NCBI RefSeq assembly: GCF_030123405.1
Contig: NZ_CP126110.1
Span: forward strand, 3,286,001 to 3,350,000
Direction: 5' to 3'
Source: Neobacillus sp. WH10
GTDB taxonomy: Bacteria; Bacillota; Bacilli; Bacillales; Cytobacillaceae
Length of the DNA: 64,000 bases
Under the pieces are notes generated by a model. It saw only the letters and a list, made by a program, of their open reading frames with translations. It did not search any database and was not told where the DNA came from. Shown piece after piece: positions 51,596-60,694 of this stretch (the first letter of the stretch is position 1; each line of letters starts with the position of its first letter). Made by a program: the position numbers and the translations under genes.

Positions 51596-52213
51596 CTAAT
51601 CCTCCAAAAAGTGTAGAACTCTGTCATAGGTTTTATCATCACCGATAATCAACAATACATCCCCTTCAAGAATTGATGCATATGGCCCTGGTGAGATAAT
51701 TATTTCCCCCTTTCGCTTCATGCCGATTACGGTTCCTCCGGTATTTTGCCAGAACTTCGTTTCTGAAATGGTTTTTCCAATATGTATGCAGCCAGGAAAT
51801 ATTTCCACCTCAATCGGCGCTAACGGATTCGTATGACGAAGTTTTCCTGAGTAGTCCATAATTTTTCTTAGCGTTTCAAAAAGCTCTTCATCGAGCTTGT
51901 CTCTTGCTGAAATGAGCGAGTTCATTTGCTTTTCAAGATCCTTAATACTCTCAAGGTTGGAAAAACGGTGAATATATTTATAGGCGTTCTCTCGTGAAGA
52001 TATCACAATCCCACTGCCCTTCGTGGATTGAACAATCTCCACATCTTCTAAAATCTTTATTGCTCTTCGTACAGTTTCAGGGGAAACCTTATATTCACTG
52101 GCCAAAGTTGATCTGCCATGAATCTTTTCTCCTACTTTAAACTTTCCATCGTATATTCTATTTGCCAAATCTATGGCAATTCGCTCATAAGTTGGTATTT
52201 GTGTCTTCAGCAT
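51596..52213 (-). CDS. GntR-type regulator with RCK_C (TrkA-C) domain, BusR-like
   Basis: About 205 residues starting at ATG 52213 behind GGAGGG. The N-terminal GntR winged helix (GRSTLASEYKVSPETVRRAI, STKGSGIVIS) is followed by a helical linker (ISARDKLDEELFETLRKIM) and a C-terminal RCK_C domain (IGKTISETKFWQNTGGTVIG, then GPYASILEGDVLLIIGD). This is the domain order of BusR, the c-di-AMP-responsive repressor of betaine uptake in lactococci and streptococci. Its convergent position next to a betaine-type importer fits that role. Confidence 0.88.
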   Translation of the reverse strand: MLKTQIPTYERIAIDLANRIYDGKFKVGEKIHGRSTLASEYKVSPETVRRAIKILEDVEIVQSTKGSGIVISSRENAYKYIHRFSNLESIKDLEKQMNSLISARDKLDEELFETLRKIMDYSGKLRHTNPLAPIEVEIFPGCIHIGKTISETKFWQNTGGTVIGMKRKGEIIISPGPYASILEGDVLLIIGDDKTYDRVLHFLED

Positions 52214-52372
52214 TGGAACCCTCCACCAAGATTCTCTCATTAAAAATGAATGTTTGATACCATTCCACTATACCGTTTTTAGTACCAGTTTGCGAGTGCA
52301 ACATATAACACCATTATATTTGTCCAGTTTTGGACATAATTGTAAGGAGTCATTCGACATGAGGTGATAAAA

Positions 52373-52939
52373 GTGAAACGAAAGATTATAATTATTTTAA
52401 GTGTGCTGTTTATTATTTTTATGGCAGCATTGTTTATTTTTTATCTAATTAAAGGTGATTCAACTAGATGGCAGGTAGCTCTAGGCGGCATCTTTGCTAG
52501 TGCTTTACCGCTTTTGTTATTACGGATGAAACATAATCCCTTTAACATTCCTATAATTATCAATTATTTTCTATTTTTATTTTGTTCGTTATTTTTAGGT
52601 TCAATCTCAAGCTTCTATCTGCATTACAAGTGGTGGGATTCTACCCTTCACTTTTATAAGGGGTTATTTGTTGGTTCTGTTGCCATAAGCCTTTATAAAC
52701 ATTTTATCCCTGAAAAAGTCCGTAACGATGTCTCAGCTTGGATCCTTTTTCTTTTCGTTCTCTCTCTTTCCGTTTTTGCCAGTGTTATATGGGAAGCTTA
52801 TGAATTTATCGGCGATTTGACAGTTACAAAGACGATGCAAAGAGGAGGTAATAAAGATACAATGTATGATTTACTTTGTGGTGTTGCCGGTGGTCTCATT
52901 ATCTCTATTTATTCCATGATTAGAAAACAAAAAGTATAA
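52373..52939 (+). CDS. Polytopic membrane protein of the YjdF-like type, copy 1
   Basis: About 188 residues with five hydrophobic helices. It has the conserved segments YKWWDSTLHFYKGLFVG, SVIWEAYEFIGD and RGGNKDTMYDLLCGVAGGLI; the histidine after WWDSTL and the acidic pair in WEAYEF are family features. Start GTG 52373 is chosen because GAGGTG precedes it by six bases. It is followed 15 bases later by a paralog, giving a tandem duplication in one transcript. The function of the family is unknown. Confidence 0.8.
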   Translation: MKRKIIIILSVLFIIFMAALFIFYLIKGDSTRWQVALGGIFASALPLLLLRMKHNPFNIPIIINYFLFLFCSLFLGSISSFYLHYKWWDSTLHFYKGLFVGSVAISLYKHFIPEKVRNDVSAWILFLFVLSLSVFASVIWEAYEFIGDLTVTKTMQRGGNKDTMYDLLCGVAGGLIISIYSMIRKQKV

Positions 52940-52954
52940 GGAGAGGTGGCAAGT

Positions 52955-53539
52955 ATGAATCGAAAGCTTGTTATTATATTTAGTACATTATATGTAATTT
53001 TTATGGCGGTTTTAGCAATCTATTTCTATAAAAATGGTGCATCCTTTAAGGCAACCATTTCCATTGGCGGGGTTGCTTGTGGTGCAATTCCCCTTCTATT
53101 AGCACTTTTTACTAAGCTGCAATTTAATTTACCTATTGTCATTTCTTATTTAATTTTCTTAGTTGGTTCACAATTTCTCGGCTCGATTTTAGGCTGGTAT
53201 AAACTTGGCTGGTGGGACACTTTTATGCATTTTATCAGCGGGGCAATCCTTGCTTTTTCAGGCATTGCCTTATATGAAAGATTGATTCACAGAAATGCAG
53301 GGGATGAAATCTCACCATGGTTTGTTTTCTTGTTTACCCTTTCATTTGCAGCACTTGGGGGGGTTCTTTGGGAGATTTATGAATTTAGCTGTGACCAATT
53401 TTTCAACATGACCCTCCAGGGCGGCGGTAACAAAGACACAATGACCGATTTAGTTGCCGATACTGTCGGCGGGCTTGTGATAGCCATTTGGGCTGGAATT
53501 CGAACGAAGATAAAGTTAAAAAAAGTTTCCAATCATTAG
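52955..53539 (+). CDS. Polytopic membrane protein of the YjdF-like type, copy 2
   Basis: About 194 residues and clearly paralogous to the preceding gene: GWWDTFMHFISGAILAF, GVLWEIYEFSCDQFF and GGGNKDTMTDLVADTVGGLV align with its motifs. ATG 52955 follows AAGGAGAGGTGG. The pair probably forms a homologous or heteromeric membrane complex, which is inference. A hairpin terminator overlaps its stop codon region. Confidence 0.82.
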   Translation: MNRKLVIIFSTLYVIFMAVLAIYFYKNGASFKATISIGGVACGAIPLLLALFTKLQFNLPIVISYLIFLVGSQFLGSILGWYKLGWWDTFMHFISGAILAFSGIALYERLIHRNAGDEISPWFVFLFTLSFAALGGVLWEIYEFSCDQFFNMTLQGGGNKDTMTDLVADTVGGLVIAIWAGIRTKIKLKKVSNH

Positions 53540-53565
53540 GTACGCCATAGTTGACGTACCTCTTT
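53538..53565 (+). terminator. Terminator after the tandem membrane protein genes
   Basis: GGTACG and CGTACC arms with a ten-base loop and TCTTTT tail; the stem begins at the stop codon. Confidence 0.75.
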
Positions 53566-53572
53566 TAAATGC

Positions 53573-54937
53573 CTATATTACTGATACAGCAACAAAGAAC
53601 TCCTCATAAAGCGCTTGAACTGCTCTTTTTTCATCCACTTCTTTTACCCCAAACATCATACTGACCTCGGAGGAGCCTTGGTTGATCATTTCAATATTAA
53701 CACTTGCCCTCGCTAATGCCTTAGAGGCTCTTGCCATCGTACCAACATTATGGCGCATTCCTTCCCCGACCACCATAATTAGCGCAAGGCTATGCTCGAT
53801 TTTCACTTCATCGGCATGTAATTCTGTCATAATCCGCTGAATGATTTCAGCTTCTATTCTCTCATTCAACTGGTTTTCTCTTAAAATAACGGACACATCG
53901 TCAATTCCCGATGGGGTATGTTCATATGAAAGGCTAAAATCTTCTAAAATACCTAATAGCTTGCGTCCAAAGCCAACTTCTCTATTCATTAAGTATTTAC
54001 TTACATAAATACTACAAAACCCTTGATCACTGGCAATACCTATCACAGGACCGTTCGTGTTATCGCGTCCATTCACAATCTTTGTTCCCGGTGCTGCAGG
54101 GTTGTTGGTATTTTTAATTTGGACAGGGATTCCTGCTCTGAATGCTGGTAAAAGTGCTTCGTCATGTAACACGGTAAATCCTGCGTAAGAAAGCTCACGC
54201 ATTTCACGATAGGTCAATACCTTAATTTCCTTTGGGCTTTTTACGATAAAAGGATTGACGGAATAAACAGCATCCACATCCGTAAAATTTTCATAAATGT
54301 CCGCTTTTAGCGCATTGGCTAGAATAGAACCCGTAATATCGGAACCACTGCGAGAAAAAGTAACCACCTCATCCTGTTCACTATAGCCAAAGAATCCTGG
54401 AAAAATTAAAATCCCTGGGCGCTCACGCAATGAGAATAATCTTTCATAGGATTCCGGTAATGGCTGTGCATTTCCCGGCTCATTACTTACTCGAAGCCCA
54501 GCCTCTTTAGGGTCAACATATGTAGCCTCAACTCCCCGCTCTCGAAAATAAGCAGCGACCAATTTTGCATTATTATCTTCACCACTTGCTTTGATCAAAT
54601 CAATAAACCGATCTGGGTTACTTTGATCACTTTCAAACCTTTTTACTAAGTCATCATTAATTTCCTTTATTACCCAATCGGGAAGATGACATTCCTCCGC
54701 AATCATTGAATATCTTTCAATGACCGCTTCTAGCTTTTCCTTCGGAAATTGATTTTGTAAACATTGTTCCGCACATGCAATCAATAAATCTGTCACCTTG
54801 GTATCCTCTGCAAACCTCTTTCCCGGAGCTGAAACGACGACAACTTTTCGTTTAGGATCAGATAGTACTATCTGAAATACCTTCTCAAGCTGTATTCCGG
54901 ATGCTAAAGAGGATCCGCCAAACTTTACAACCTTCAT
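53573..54937 (-). CDS. Aspartate kinase (YclM / aspartokinase III type)
   Basis: A 454-residue aspartokinase. The substrate/ATP motif VVKFGGSSLASG is at the N-terminus, the active-site segment FSRSGSDITGSILANAL follows, and two C-terminal ACT domains are present (SIYVSKYLMNREVGFGRK, then ALIMVVGEGMRHNVGTMARA). It matches B. subtilis YclM, the threonine/lysine-type enzyme. It makes aspartyl phosphate, the first step to Lys, Met and Thr. No lysine riboswitch lies upstream of this gene. Confidence 0.93.
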   Translation of the reverse strand: MKVVKFGGSSLASGIQLEKVFQIVLSDPKRKVVVVSAPGKRFAEDTKVTDLLIACAEQCLQNQFPKEKLEAVIERYSMIAEECHLPDWVIKEINDDLVKRFESDQSNPDRFIDLIKASGEDNNAKLVAAYFRERGVEATYVDPKEAGLRVSNEPGNAQPLPESYERLFSLRERPGILIFPGFFGYSEQDEVVTFSRSGSDITGSILANALKADIYENFTDVDAVYSVNPFIVKSPKEIKVLTYREMRELSYAGFTVLHDEALLPAFRAGIPVQIKNTNNPAAPGTKIVNGRDNTNGPVIGIASDQGFCSIYVSKYLMNREVGFGRKLLGILEDFSLSYEHTPSGIDDVSVILRENQLNERIEAEIIQRIMTELHADEVKIEHSLALIMVVGEGMRHNVGTMARASKALARASVNIEMINQGSSEVSMMFGVKEVDEKRAVQALYEEFFVAVSVI

Positions 54938-55066
54938 CATTACATCCCCTACTCTATAAAAAATATAATCCTAATTCTATTACAATTTCGAAAATATTCA
55001 AGAATTTTTTCCGCACAGAGTGTACATTTGTGCTTTTTAGAAGGACAAATCATTAGAGAAAATAAA

Positions 55067-55102
55067 AAAACAGTGAGATTTCATCCCGAAATTCACTGTT
55101 TT
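55067..55102 (-). terminator. Terminator after FMN reductase
   Basis: AAAACAGTGA-ATTT and AAAT-CACTGTTTT arms with a mismatch and seven-base loop; minus-strand T run. Confidence 0.85.
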
Positions 55103-55114
55103 ACTGAAGTACCT

Positions 55115-55657
55115 TTAGAATTGTTTCGTTTTTTCAATCCAATTAATAAAGTTATTCATCACCGTATCTAAAAATCCTATCGTTGGCTCATGTTTTAACT
55201 GCCCTGCTTCATCTATTTTTTCATTTACAGCATTGATAAATACTTCATTGCCAGGGAGCGTGTAAGCACCCATAGCGGCCAATATTTGTCTTAGATTAAC
55301 CTGTGCTCGAACTGTCCCTAGAACGCCTGGGGTGGCACCAACAATCATTACTGGTTTCTTGGCCATGACTTTATCCACACGCGAAAACCAATCAAGGGCA
55401 TTTTTTAAAAAAGCAGGAATCGAATGATTGTATTCTGGAGTAGCAATTAAGACTCCATCACTGGTAGCAACGATTTTTTTTATTTCGGTAACAACTTGCA
55501 GCGGTGATAATTCATCATCTTGGTTGTACATAGGAAGGTCTTCAATTGGTAAGATTTCAATATCAACTTTTTCCTGGTACCGTTCTTTCATAAAGACAAC
55601 AAGTTTTTTATTAATAGACTGCTTCCGATTACTTCCTACTATAGCAACTATTTTCAT
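55115..55657 (-). CDS. NADPH-dependent FMN reductase
   Basis: A 180-residue flavodoxin-like reductase. The phosphate-binding loop GSNRKQSINKK is near the N-terminus, the family motif is TPEYNHSIPAFLKNALDW, and VGATPGVLGTVRAQVNLR follows. It reduces quinones, azo dyes or chromate in known members and would act in the cytoplasm. The start follows AAGGAG. Monocistronic. The physiological substrate is unknown. Confidence 0.9.
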   Translation of the reverse strand: MKIVAIVGSNRKQSINKKLVVFMKERYQEKVDIEILPIEDLPMYNQDDELSPLQVVTEIKKIVATSDGVLIATPEYNHSIPAFLKNALDWFSRVDKVMAKKPVMIVGATPGVLGTVRAQVNLRQILAAMGAYTLPGNEVFINAVNEKIDEAGQLKHEPTIGFLDTVMNNFINWIEKTKQF

Positions 55658-55768
55658 TGATAAATACTCCTTATCCTAGATGTTTTTTTAGTAATATAGT
55701 TACTATATAAAATATTCAGTTAAAAACCAAGAACTCTGCTCAATTTCAAAAGGTGATCTTTAATTAAT

Positions 55769-56383
55769 TCACCGAATGATTTCAATAAAATGGGCAAGAA
55801 CTCTTGCGGTTAATCCCCAGATTACCCGACCCCTATAGCGGTAAAAATATTCCTCCATTCCTTTTGCCTGCCACTTGTAATTTTCACCCCCAGGGATTAA
55901 ATCATACGGAAAACCTTCCTCCGGCTCTGCTTTGTAGTGAACACGATAGATTTCATGACTATTTTCAATAAAAAAAGTCAGCGGAACCGTAAAAATCTCC
56001 CCCACTTCTCCAGAATTTGGCCTAATCGCATCAGGCCTATTAATATATCCCACATAAGGGAAAAGAATCATACCAAAGGGTGAAATCATATAATCTAGTG
56101 GGTAAACTCCGGAGATATCTTCTTTGTTTATCCCTAATTCTTCAACTGTTTCACGGATGGCAGCATCCTTTTCATCCAAATCCTGTGACTCAATTCTTCC
56201 CCCTGGAAAGCAAATTTCTCCTGGTTGTCTCCTTAATTCAAGCGAACGGACCTCAAACAACACATGTATCCCGTCCTCTTTTCGAAGGAGTGGAAGCATG
56301 ACAGCATATTTTGAAAACCTTTCACTTCCCAGTATCTTGGGTGTATGATGTTTTAATTTTGTCATAACCTTTTCCAGCTTCAT
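55769..56383 (-). CDS. CoA pyrophosphatase-type Nudix hydrolase
   Basis: A 204-residue Nudix enzyme. The Nudix box is PGGRIESQDLDEKDAAIRET followed by VEELGI. The spacing, with one extra residue and Asp in the first acidic position, is that of the CoA-type (NudL/Pcd1) subgroup, which splits CoA to phosphopantetheine and 3',5'-ADP. The N-terminal segment FEVRSLELRRQPGEICF is also typical. The start follows GAGGTG. Monocistronic. Confidence 0.88.
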   Translation of the reverse strand: MKLEKVMTKLKHHTPKILGSERFSKYAVMLPLLRKEDGIHVLFEVRSLELRRQPGEICFPGGRIESQDLDEKDAAIRETVEELGINKEDISGVYPLDYMISPFGMILFPYVGYINRPDAIRPNSGEVGEIFTVPLTFFIENSHEIYRVHYKAEPEEGFPYDLIPGGENYKWQAKGMEEYFYRYRGRVIWGLTARVLAHFIEIIR

Positions 56384-56456
56384 GATTTCACCTCAATTCG
56401 TTTCAATAAGATTGTTTAACACTAGAATACCACTTTTTATGTAACGATTAAAAAAA

Positions 56457-56485
56457 ACAATCCAACCAAAATAAGTTGGATTGTT
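56457..56485 (-). terminator. Terminator after hmgA
   Basis: AACAATCCAAC and GTTGGATTGTT arms, eight-base loop, long minus-strand T run. Confidence 0.9.
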
Positions 56486-56498
56486 CTTAAAGTATTCT

Positions 56499-57662
56499 TT
56501 ATTCCTTCTTCTCATACCAAGAATACATATAACTAGGATCTTCTATATTATGTGCTGACTTTACAATATTTAGCGGGTGAAAGGTGTCAATCATAACGGC
56601 ACGCTCTAGTGTCTCTCTTTTACCAATACTTGCTTCTGTTTTCCCTGGATGAGGTCCGTGCGGTATGCCGCTTGGATGAAGCGTAATCGACCCCTCCTGT
56701 ACCCCTTTACGGCTCATGAAATTGCCTTCTACATAATATAGGAGTTCATCACTATTTACATTGCTATGATAATATGGCGCCGGTATCGATTCGGGGTGAT
56801 AATCGTATAGTCTTGGTACGAATGAACAAACAACAAAATTGTTTCCTTCAAAGGTTTGATGGACTGGTGGCGGCTGATGCACCCTTCCGGTAATCGGTTC
56901 AAAATCCTCGATATTAAAAACCCATGGATATAAATAACCATCCCAGCCAACCACATCAAATGGATGGTGACCTAGAATATGAGAGGAAATCATACCCCTC
57001 GATTTCGTTAATACCTCAAACTCCCCTTTTTCATCAAAAGTCACCAGGGCTTCCGGACCACGAATATCTCGTTCACAAAACGGACTGTGCTCTAAAAGCT
57101 GGCCATACTCATTGCGGTAGCGTCTTGGGGTCGTGATTTGACTGAAGGCTTCAACAAAAAGTATTTTCGTCGTTTCGTTTTCATTAGGAATTACCCGAAA
57201 AATCGTTCCTATTGGGATGATCAAGTAATCGCCTGGACGATAGGAAATCGTTCCGAACATCGTCTCGAGCGTACCGGTGCCGTGATGAATATAAAGCATT
57301 TCATCCCCATCACCATTCCGGTAAAAACTTTGCATCGGTGCCGTCACATTCGCTGTTCCAATTAGTAAATCCTGGTTCCCTAATAAATAATGTCGAGCTT
57401 CAAGTGCATCGCCCTGCAAATCAACCTGGCTTGTAAAAAAGTGCCGGTGCTTTAACGACTTTCGCTCTTCATATTCCGGCAAGTAAGTGCCAACCAATTC
57501 TGATTTCAGTACCTCTGTTGGCATATAATGATGGTACAAAATCGATTGTGTTCCCGAAAATCCACGTGTCCCCATAACCTGCTCTCTATAAAGACTGCCA
57601 TCGTCTTTTTTAAACATTGTATGTCGTTTATGAGGAACCTCTCCCTTTTCAAGATAATACAT
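56499..57662 (-). CDS. hmgA: Homogentisate 1,2-dioxygenase
   Basis: A 387-residue cupin dioxygenase that opens the ring of homogentisate to maleylacetoacetate. It shows the conserved GTGTLETMFGTISYRPGDYL strand and iron-site segments DVVGWDGYLYPWVFNIEDF and HPSGIPHGPHPGKTE, with His and Glu ligands. It is shorter than the proteobacterial and human enzyme (about 430-445), as in other bacilli. ATG 57662 overlaps the stop of the FAH-family gene (TGATG), so translation is coupled. Last gene of the tyrosine catabolic set. Confidence 0.92.
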   Translation of the reverse strand: MYYLEKGEVPHKRHTMFKKDDGSLYREQVMGTRGFSGTQSILYHHYMPTEVLKSELVGTYLPEYEERKSLKHRHFFTSQVDLQGDALEARHYLLGNQDLLIGTANVTAPMQSFYRNGDGDEMLYIHHGTGTLETMFGTISYRPGDYLIIPIGTIFRVIPNENETTKILFVEAFSQITTPRRYRNEYGQLLEHSPFCERDIRGPEALVTFDEKGEFEVLTKSRGMISSHILGHHPFDVVGWDGYLYPWVFNIEDFEPITGRVHQPPPVHQTFEGNNFVVCSFVPRLYDYHPESIPAPYYHSNVNSDELLYYVEGNFMSRKGVQEGSITLHPSGIPHGPHPGKTEASIGKRETLERAVMIDTFHPLNIVKSAHNIEDPSYMYSWYEKKE

Positions 57663-58597
57663 CACTTCACCTCTTTATCATCGATAATAGTATTATTCAA
57701 TACACCTAAATGATCAATCTCTAATTCTACCTGATCACCAAGTTCGAGCCAGCGATGGATCTCCTCCCCCAGTTCGAGGATACATCCTGTTCCGACTGTT
57801 CCTGAGCCAATGATTTCACCTGGATAAAGAGTGACGCCCTGGGATGCCCTTGCAATCATTTCACTAAAGGAATAATAAATGTCCTTCACATTCCCTTCTG
57901 AAAGCAGCTTCCCATTCACACGTGCTTTCATTGAAAGATTAAAGCCCTTTCCTTCTTTTAATGAATCCAGCTCATCTTTGGTGACAATCCACGGGCCAAT
58001 GGATGTTGAAAAATCCTTCCCCTTTGCTGGACCTAGACCAACCTTCATCTCTCTCCTTTGCAGGTCTCTTGCACTCCAATCGTTTAAAATGCAATAGCCA
58101 AATATATATTCATCTGCCTCATCCATAGGGATATTCTTGCCTTCTTTACCAATGATACAGGCGATTTCAAGTTCATAATCAAGCCACTCACACTCCTTGG
58201 GCCTAACAATGTCTTCTCCTGGTCCCTTAATTGCGAGATGATTGGAAAAATAAAAAACAGGGAATTCGTACCATTCTGGAATCATTTTAAGACCACGGTT
58301 CTCTCTTGCGGTCTTTACATGCTGTTCAAATGCATAAAAGTCCCTCAAGCTTCTTGGAATTGGAAGCGGTGCTTTTAAATGCAGTTCACTTAAACGGTAA
58401 ACCCAACCTTGTTCTTTTGATAAAGGAAAAAGACTAGCCGCTTTCTTCATATTTTCTTCTGATTGATCGAGAAAATTTAGTAGATTATTTGGCAGGATCC
58501 CACCGGATGCTTCATACATATCGATGACATGCTCATCGTCTATTAACCATCCTGCACTGGTGGAGCCATCTTTTTTTTCAAAGGTTACAAATTTCAT
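57662..58597 (-). CDS. Fumarylacetoacetate hydrolase family protein
   Basis: A 311-residue FAH-family hydrolase. Metal-site motifs are visible: EWLDYELEIACIIGKEGKNI, FGYCILNDWSARDLQ and KGKDFSTSIGPWIVTKDEL, then PGEIIGSGTVGTGCILELG. ATG 58597 follows AAAGGTGAG; the longer reading is unlikely. Context says it cleaves fumarylacetoacetate (or maleylacetoacetate directly) to acetoacetate and a C4 diacid, completing tyrosine degradation. No separate maleylacetoacetate isomerase gene is present in the window. Confidence 0.92.
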   Translation of the reverse strand: MKFVTFEKKDGSTSAGWLIDDEHVIDMYEASGGILPNNLLNFLDQSEENMKKAASLFPLSKEQGWVYRLSELHLKAPLPIPRSLRDFYAFEQHVKTARENRGLKMIPEWYEFPVFYFSNHLAIKGPGEDIVRPKECEWLDYELEIACIIGKEGKNIPMDEADEYIFGYCILNDWSARDLQRREMKVGLGPAKGKDFSTSIGPWIVTKDELDSLKEGKGFNLSMKARVNGKLLSEGNVKDIYYSFSEMIARASQGVTLYPGEIIGSGTVGTGCILELGEEIHRWLELGDQVELEIDHLGVLNNTIIDDKEVK

Positions 58598-58602
58598 GGA
58601 AC

Positions 58603-59238
58603 TCACCTTTTTTCGGTTTTTCTTACCATTTCAAACGTTCTGGCCAATGGATCAGTAAAGATGTTACCAGCCATTCTTCCAATCGGATGTAATTTCGATG
58701 TATCAATTCTTCCATTATCAAAAAGTTCGTCGTTTACATGTACATGAACCACTTTTCCAATAACCAAGCTGCCGGCTCCTGGTTTGTCGCCAAAATGCTG
58801 CACCTGATAGCATTCACATTCTAAATGGACGAGTGATTCCTTAATCCGCGGCACCCGTACCTTTACACTCGCTTCTTTTGTTAGACCTAATTCTTCCATT
58901 TCATCGATTTCAGGAGCAAATTCGATGGCACAATCATTCATTTGTTCCGCAATACTCTCACTGACAATATTAATCACAAATTGACCCGTACTTTCTATAT
59001 TGATAAGTGTATCTTTCTTAGCACCGTCAGTCCCTCTTCGCATTGGTGAAAAGCAAATAAGCATGGGGTCCGCACAAATTGCTGTAAAGAAACTAAATGG
59101 TGCTGCATTGGCTGTTCCATGTTCATCCATTGACGACACAAATGCAATTGGACGTGGTAATATTGACCCAACTAGTAGTTTATATGCGTCTCTCCATTCA
59201 AGTGACGCCGGAGTGATTTCCAATTTTGTTTCCACCAC
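58603..59238 (-). CDS. Flavin reductase family protein
   Basis: A 211-residue FMN-binding split-barrel protein. It has the family motif ILPRPIAFVSSMDEHGTANA, then PFSFFTAICADPMLICFSPM and HLECECYQVQHFGDKPGAGS. It starts at GTG 59238. It may supply reduced flavin to a monooxygenase or have a direct role in ring catabolism; no obvious monooxygenase partner is encoded here. It lies between hppD and the FAH-family gene, with a terminator-like hairpin just upstream. Confidence 0.88.
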   Translation of the reverse strand: MVETKLEITPASLEWRDAYKLLVGSILPRPIAFVSSMDEHGTANAAPFSFFTAICADPMLICFSPMRRGTDGAKKDTLINIESTGQFVINIVSESIAEQMNDCAIEFAPEIDEMEELGLTKEASVKVRVPRIKESLVHLECECYQVQHFGDKPGAGSLVIGKVVHVHVNDELFDNGRIDTSKLHPIGRMAGNIFTDPLARTFEMVRKTEKR

Positions 59239-59266
59239 ACTTTCAAGAAGTTATTTCCTTGAAAAA

Positions 59267-59287
59267 AGGGAGAAACGTATTCTCCCT
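59267..59287 (-). terminator. Intercistronic terminator between hppD and the flavin reductase gene
   Basis: AGGGAGAA and TTCTCCCT arms around a five-base loop, followed on the minus strand by TTTTTT. It may reduce read-through from hppD into the downstream three genes. Confidence 0.85.
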
Positions 59288-59333
59288 ATTCCGAGTAAGC
59301 ACCTTTAGTATACTGTCCATTTTTATCTATTTT

Positions 59334-60449
59334 TTATAGATTACCGCGTCTCTCTTGTTCTCTTTCAATTGATTCAAAAAGAGCCTTAAAGTTCCCTTCA
59401 CCAAAACCTCGTGCACCTTTACGTTGAATAATTTCAATGAATAATGTTGGTCGGTCAACAATCGGTTTTGTGAAAATTTGTAGTAAATAACCTTCATCAT
59501 CTCGGTCAACCAAAATATTCAGTTCGCGAAGCTTTTCAATTTCTTCATCAATTTTACCGATACGCTCTCCTAACGTTTCATAATAAGTGGTTGGAGTTTT
59601 GAGGAATTCTACCCCATTCTTTTTCAAAGTGGTTACCGTTGAAACAATATCTTCCGTTAGAATGGCCAAATGCTGTACCCCTGGGCCATTGTAGAATTCC
59701 AGATACTCCTGAATTTGTGACTTTCGTTTTCCTTCTGCTGGTTCATTAATAGGGAACTTAATCCGGCCGCCGTTATGCATGACCTTTGACATGAGGGCAG
59801 AGTATTCAGTGGTAATGTCCTTATCAGAGAAATGCTTCATCTCTTTAAAGCCCATTACCTTTGAGTAATATTCTACCCACTCCTCCATCCTCTCCACATT
59901 ACCCACCACATGGTCAATCCCAATTAAGCCGGCATCCTCAATTGGCAGTTCTGCAGTGTATGGTTCATATCCAGGCAAAAATGGACCCTGGTAATGTTTC
60001 CGTTCAATTAACGTATGGATGGTGTCACCATATGTACCAAGAACGGCTTTCTTAACAACACCATTAGCATCCTTTATTTCAAATGGTGCAGCATGGGCAA
60101 TCGCTCCCCTGTTTACCGCTTCTTCAAACGCTTTCTCCACATCATCGACCAATAGCGCTACGTCCCTCACACCGTCACCGTGTTTCTTAACAAACTGGGC
60201 AATCCTGCTGTCTTCGATATAAGAGCCTGTAATAACGAGGCGAATATTTCGCTGCTGCAAGCAATAGGAAGCGCTCTCACGATTTCCGGTTTCTAGTCCG
60301 GAATAGGCAACAGGCTTAAAACCGTATGCTGTGCAAAAAAAGTGACAGGCTTGCTTAGCGTTTCCTGTGTAAATCTCAATATAATCAACATCTCGTACTG
60401 GAAAAAAGTCATCTACAAGTTGGTCAGCACTTACTCTTTTTTCTTTCAT
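59334..60449 (-). CDS. hppD: 4-hydroxyphenylpyruvate dioxygenase
   Basis: A 371-residue two-domain VOC dioxygenase converting 4-hydroxyphenylpyruvate to homogentisate. Iron ligands are visible in GLIGIDHVVGNV, GPGVQHLAILTEDIV and RPTLFIEIIQRKGARGFGEG (His, His, Glu), with the C-terminal GNFKALFESIEREQ that closes the active site. Length is typical. The start follows ATGGAGG. It is the first gene of the tyrosine catabolic cluster and lies downstream of a TrpX-type importer operon. Confidence 0.96.
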   Translation of the reverse strand: MKEKRVSADQLVDDFFPVRDVDYIEIYTGNAKQACHFFCTAYGFKPVAYSGLETGNRESASYCLQQRNIRLVITGSYIEDSRIAQFVKKHGDGVRDVALLVDDVEKAFEEAVNRGAIAHAAPFEIKDANGVVKKAVLGTYGDTIHTLIERKHYQGPFLPGYEPYTAELPIEDAGLIGIDHVVGNVERMEEWVEYYSKVMGFKEMKHFSDKDITTEYSALMSKVMHNGGRIKFPINEPAEGKRKSQIQEYLEFYNGPGVQHLAILTEDIVSTVTTLKKNGVEFLKTPTTYYETLGERIGKIDEEIEKLRELNILVDRDDEGYLLQIFTKPIVDRPTLFIEIIQRKGARGFGEGNFKALFESIEREQERRGNL

Positions 60450-60694
60450 CTAGAAACCTCCATTTAAGATAAAGTAATAATATTCAGAATTAATTTTAAA
60501 TGAAGGATTGTTGTCCACTCAAGAGCAGGATGTAAAGCAATACCGCTTTTAGGTATTAAAGACTTTGAGGTCAAACTTTTTATATTTCCCAAAAAAAAAG
60601 AGAAACACGCCTAAAAAAGGTATGTTCCCATTATAAATACGTTGGAAATATTTTTTTGATAATTAAAGAGTGTCTAAAATTGTCAAAAATTTTT

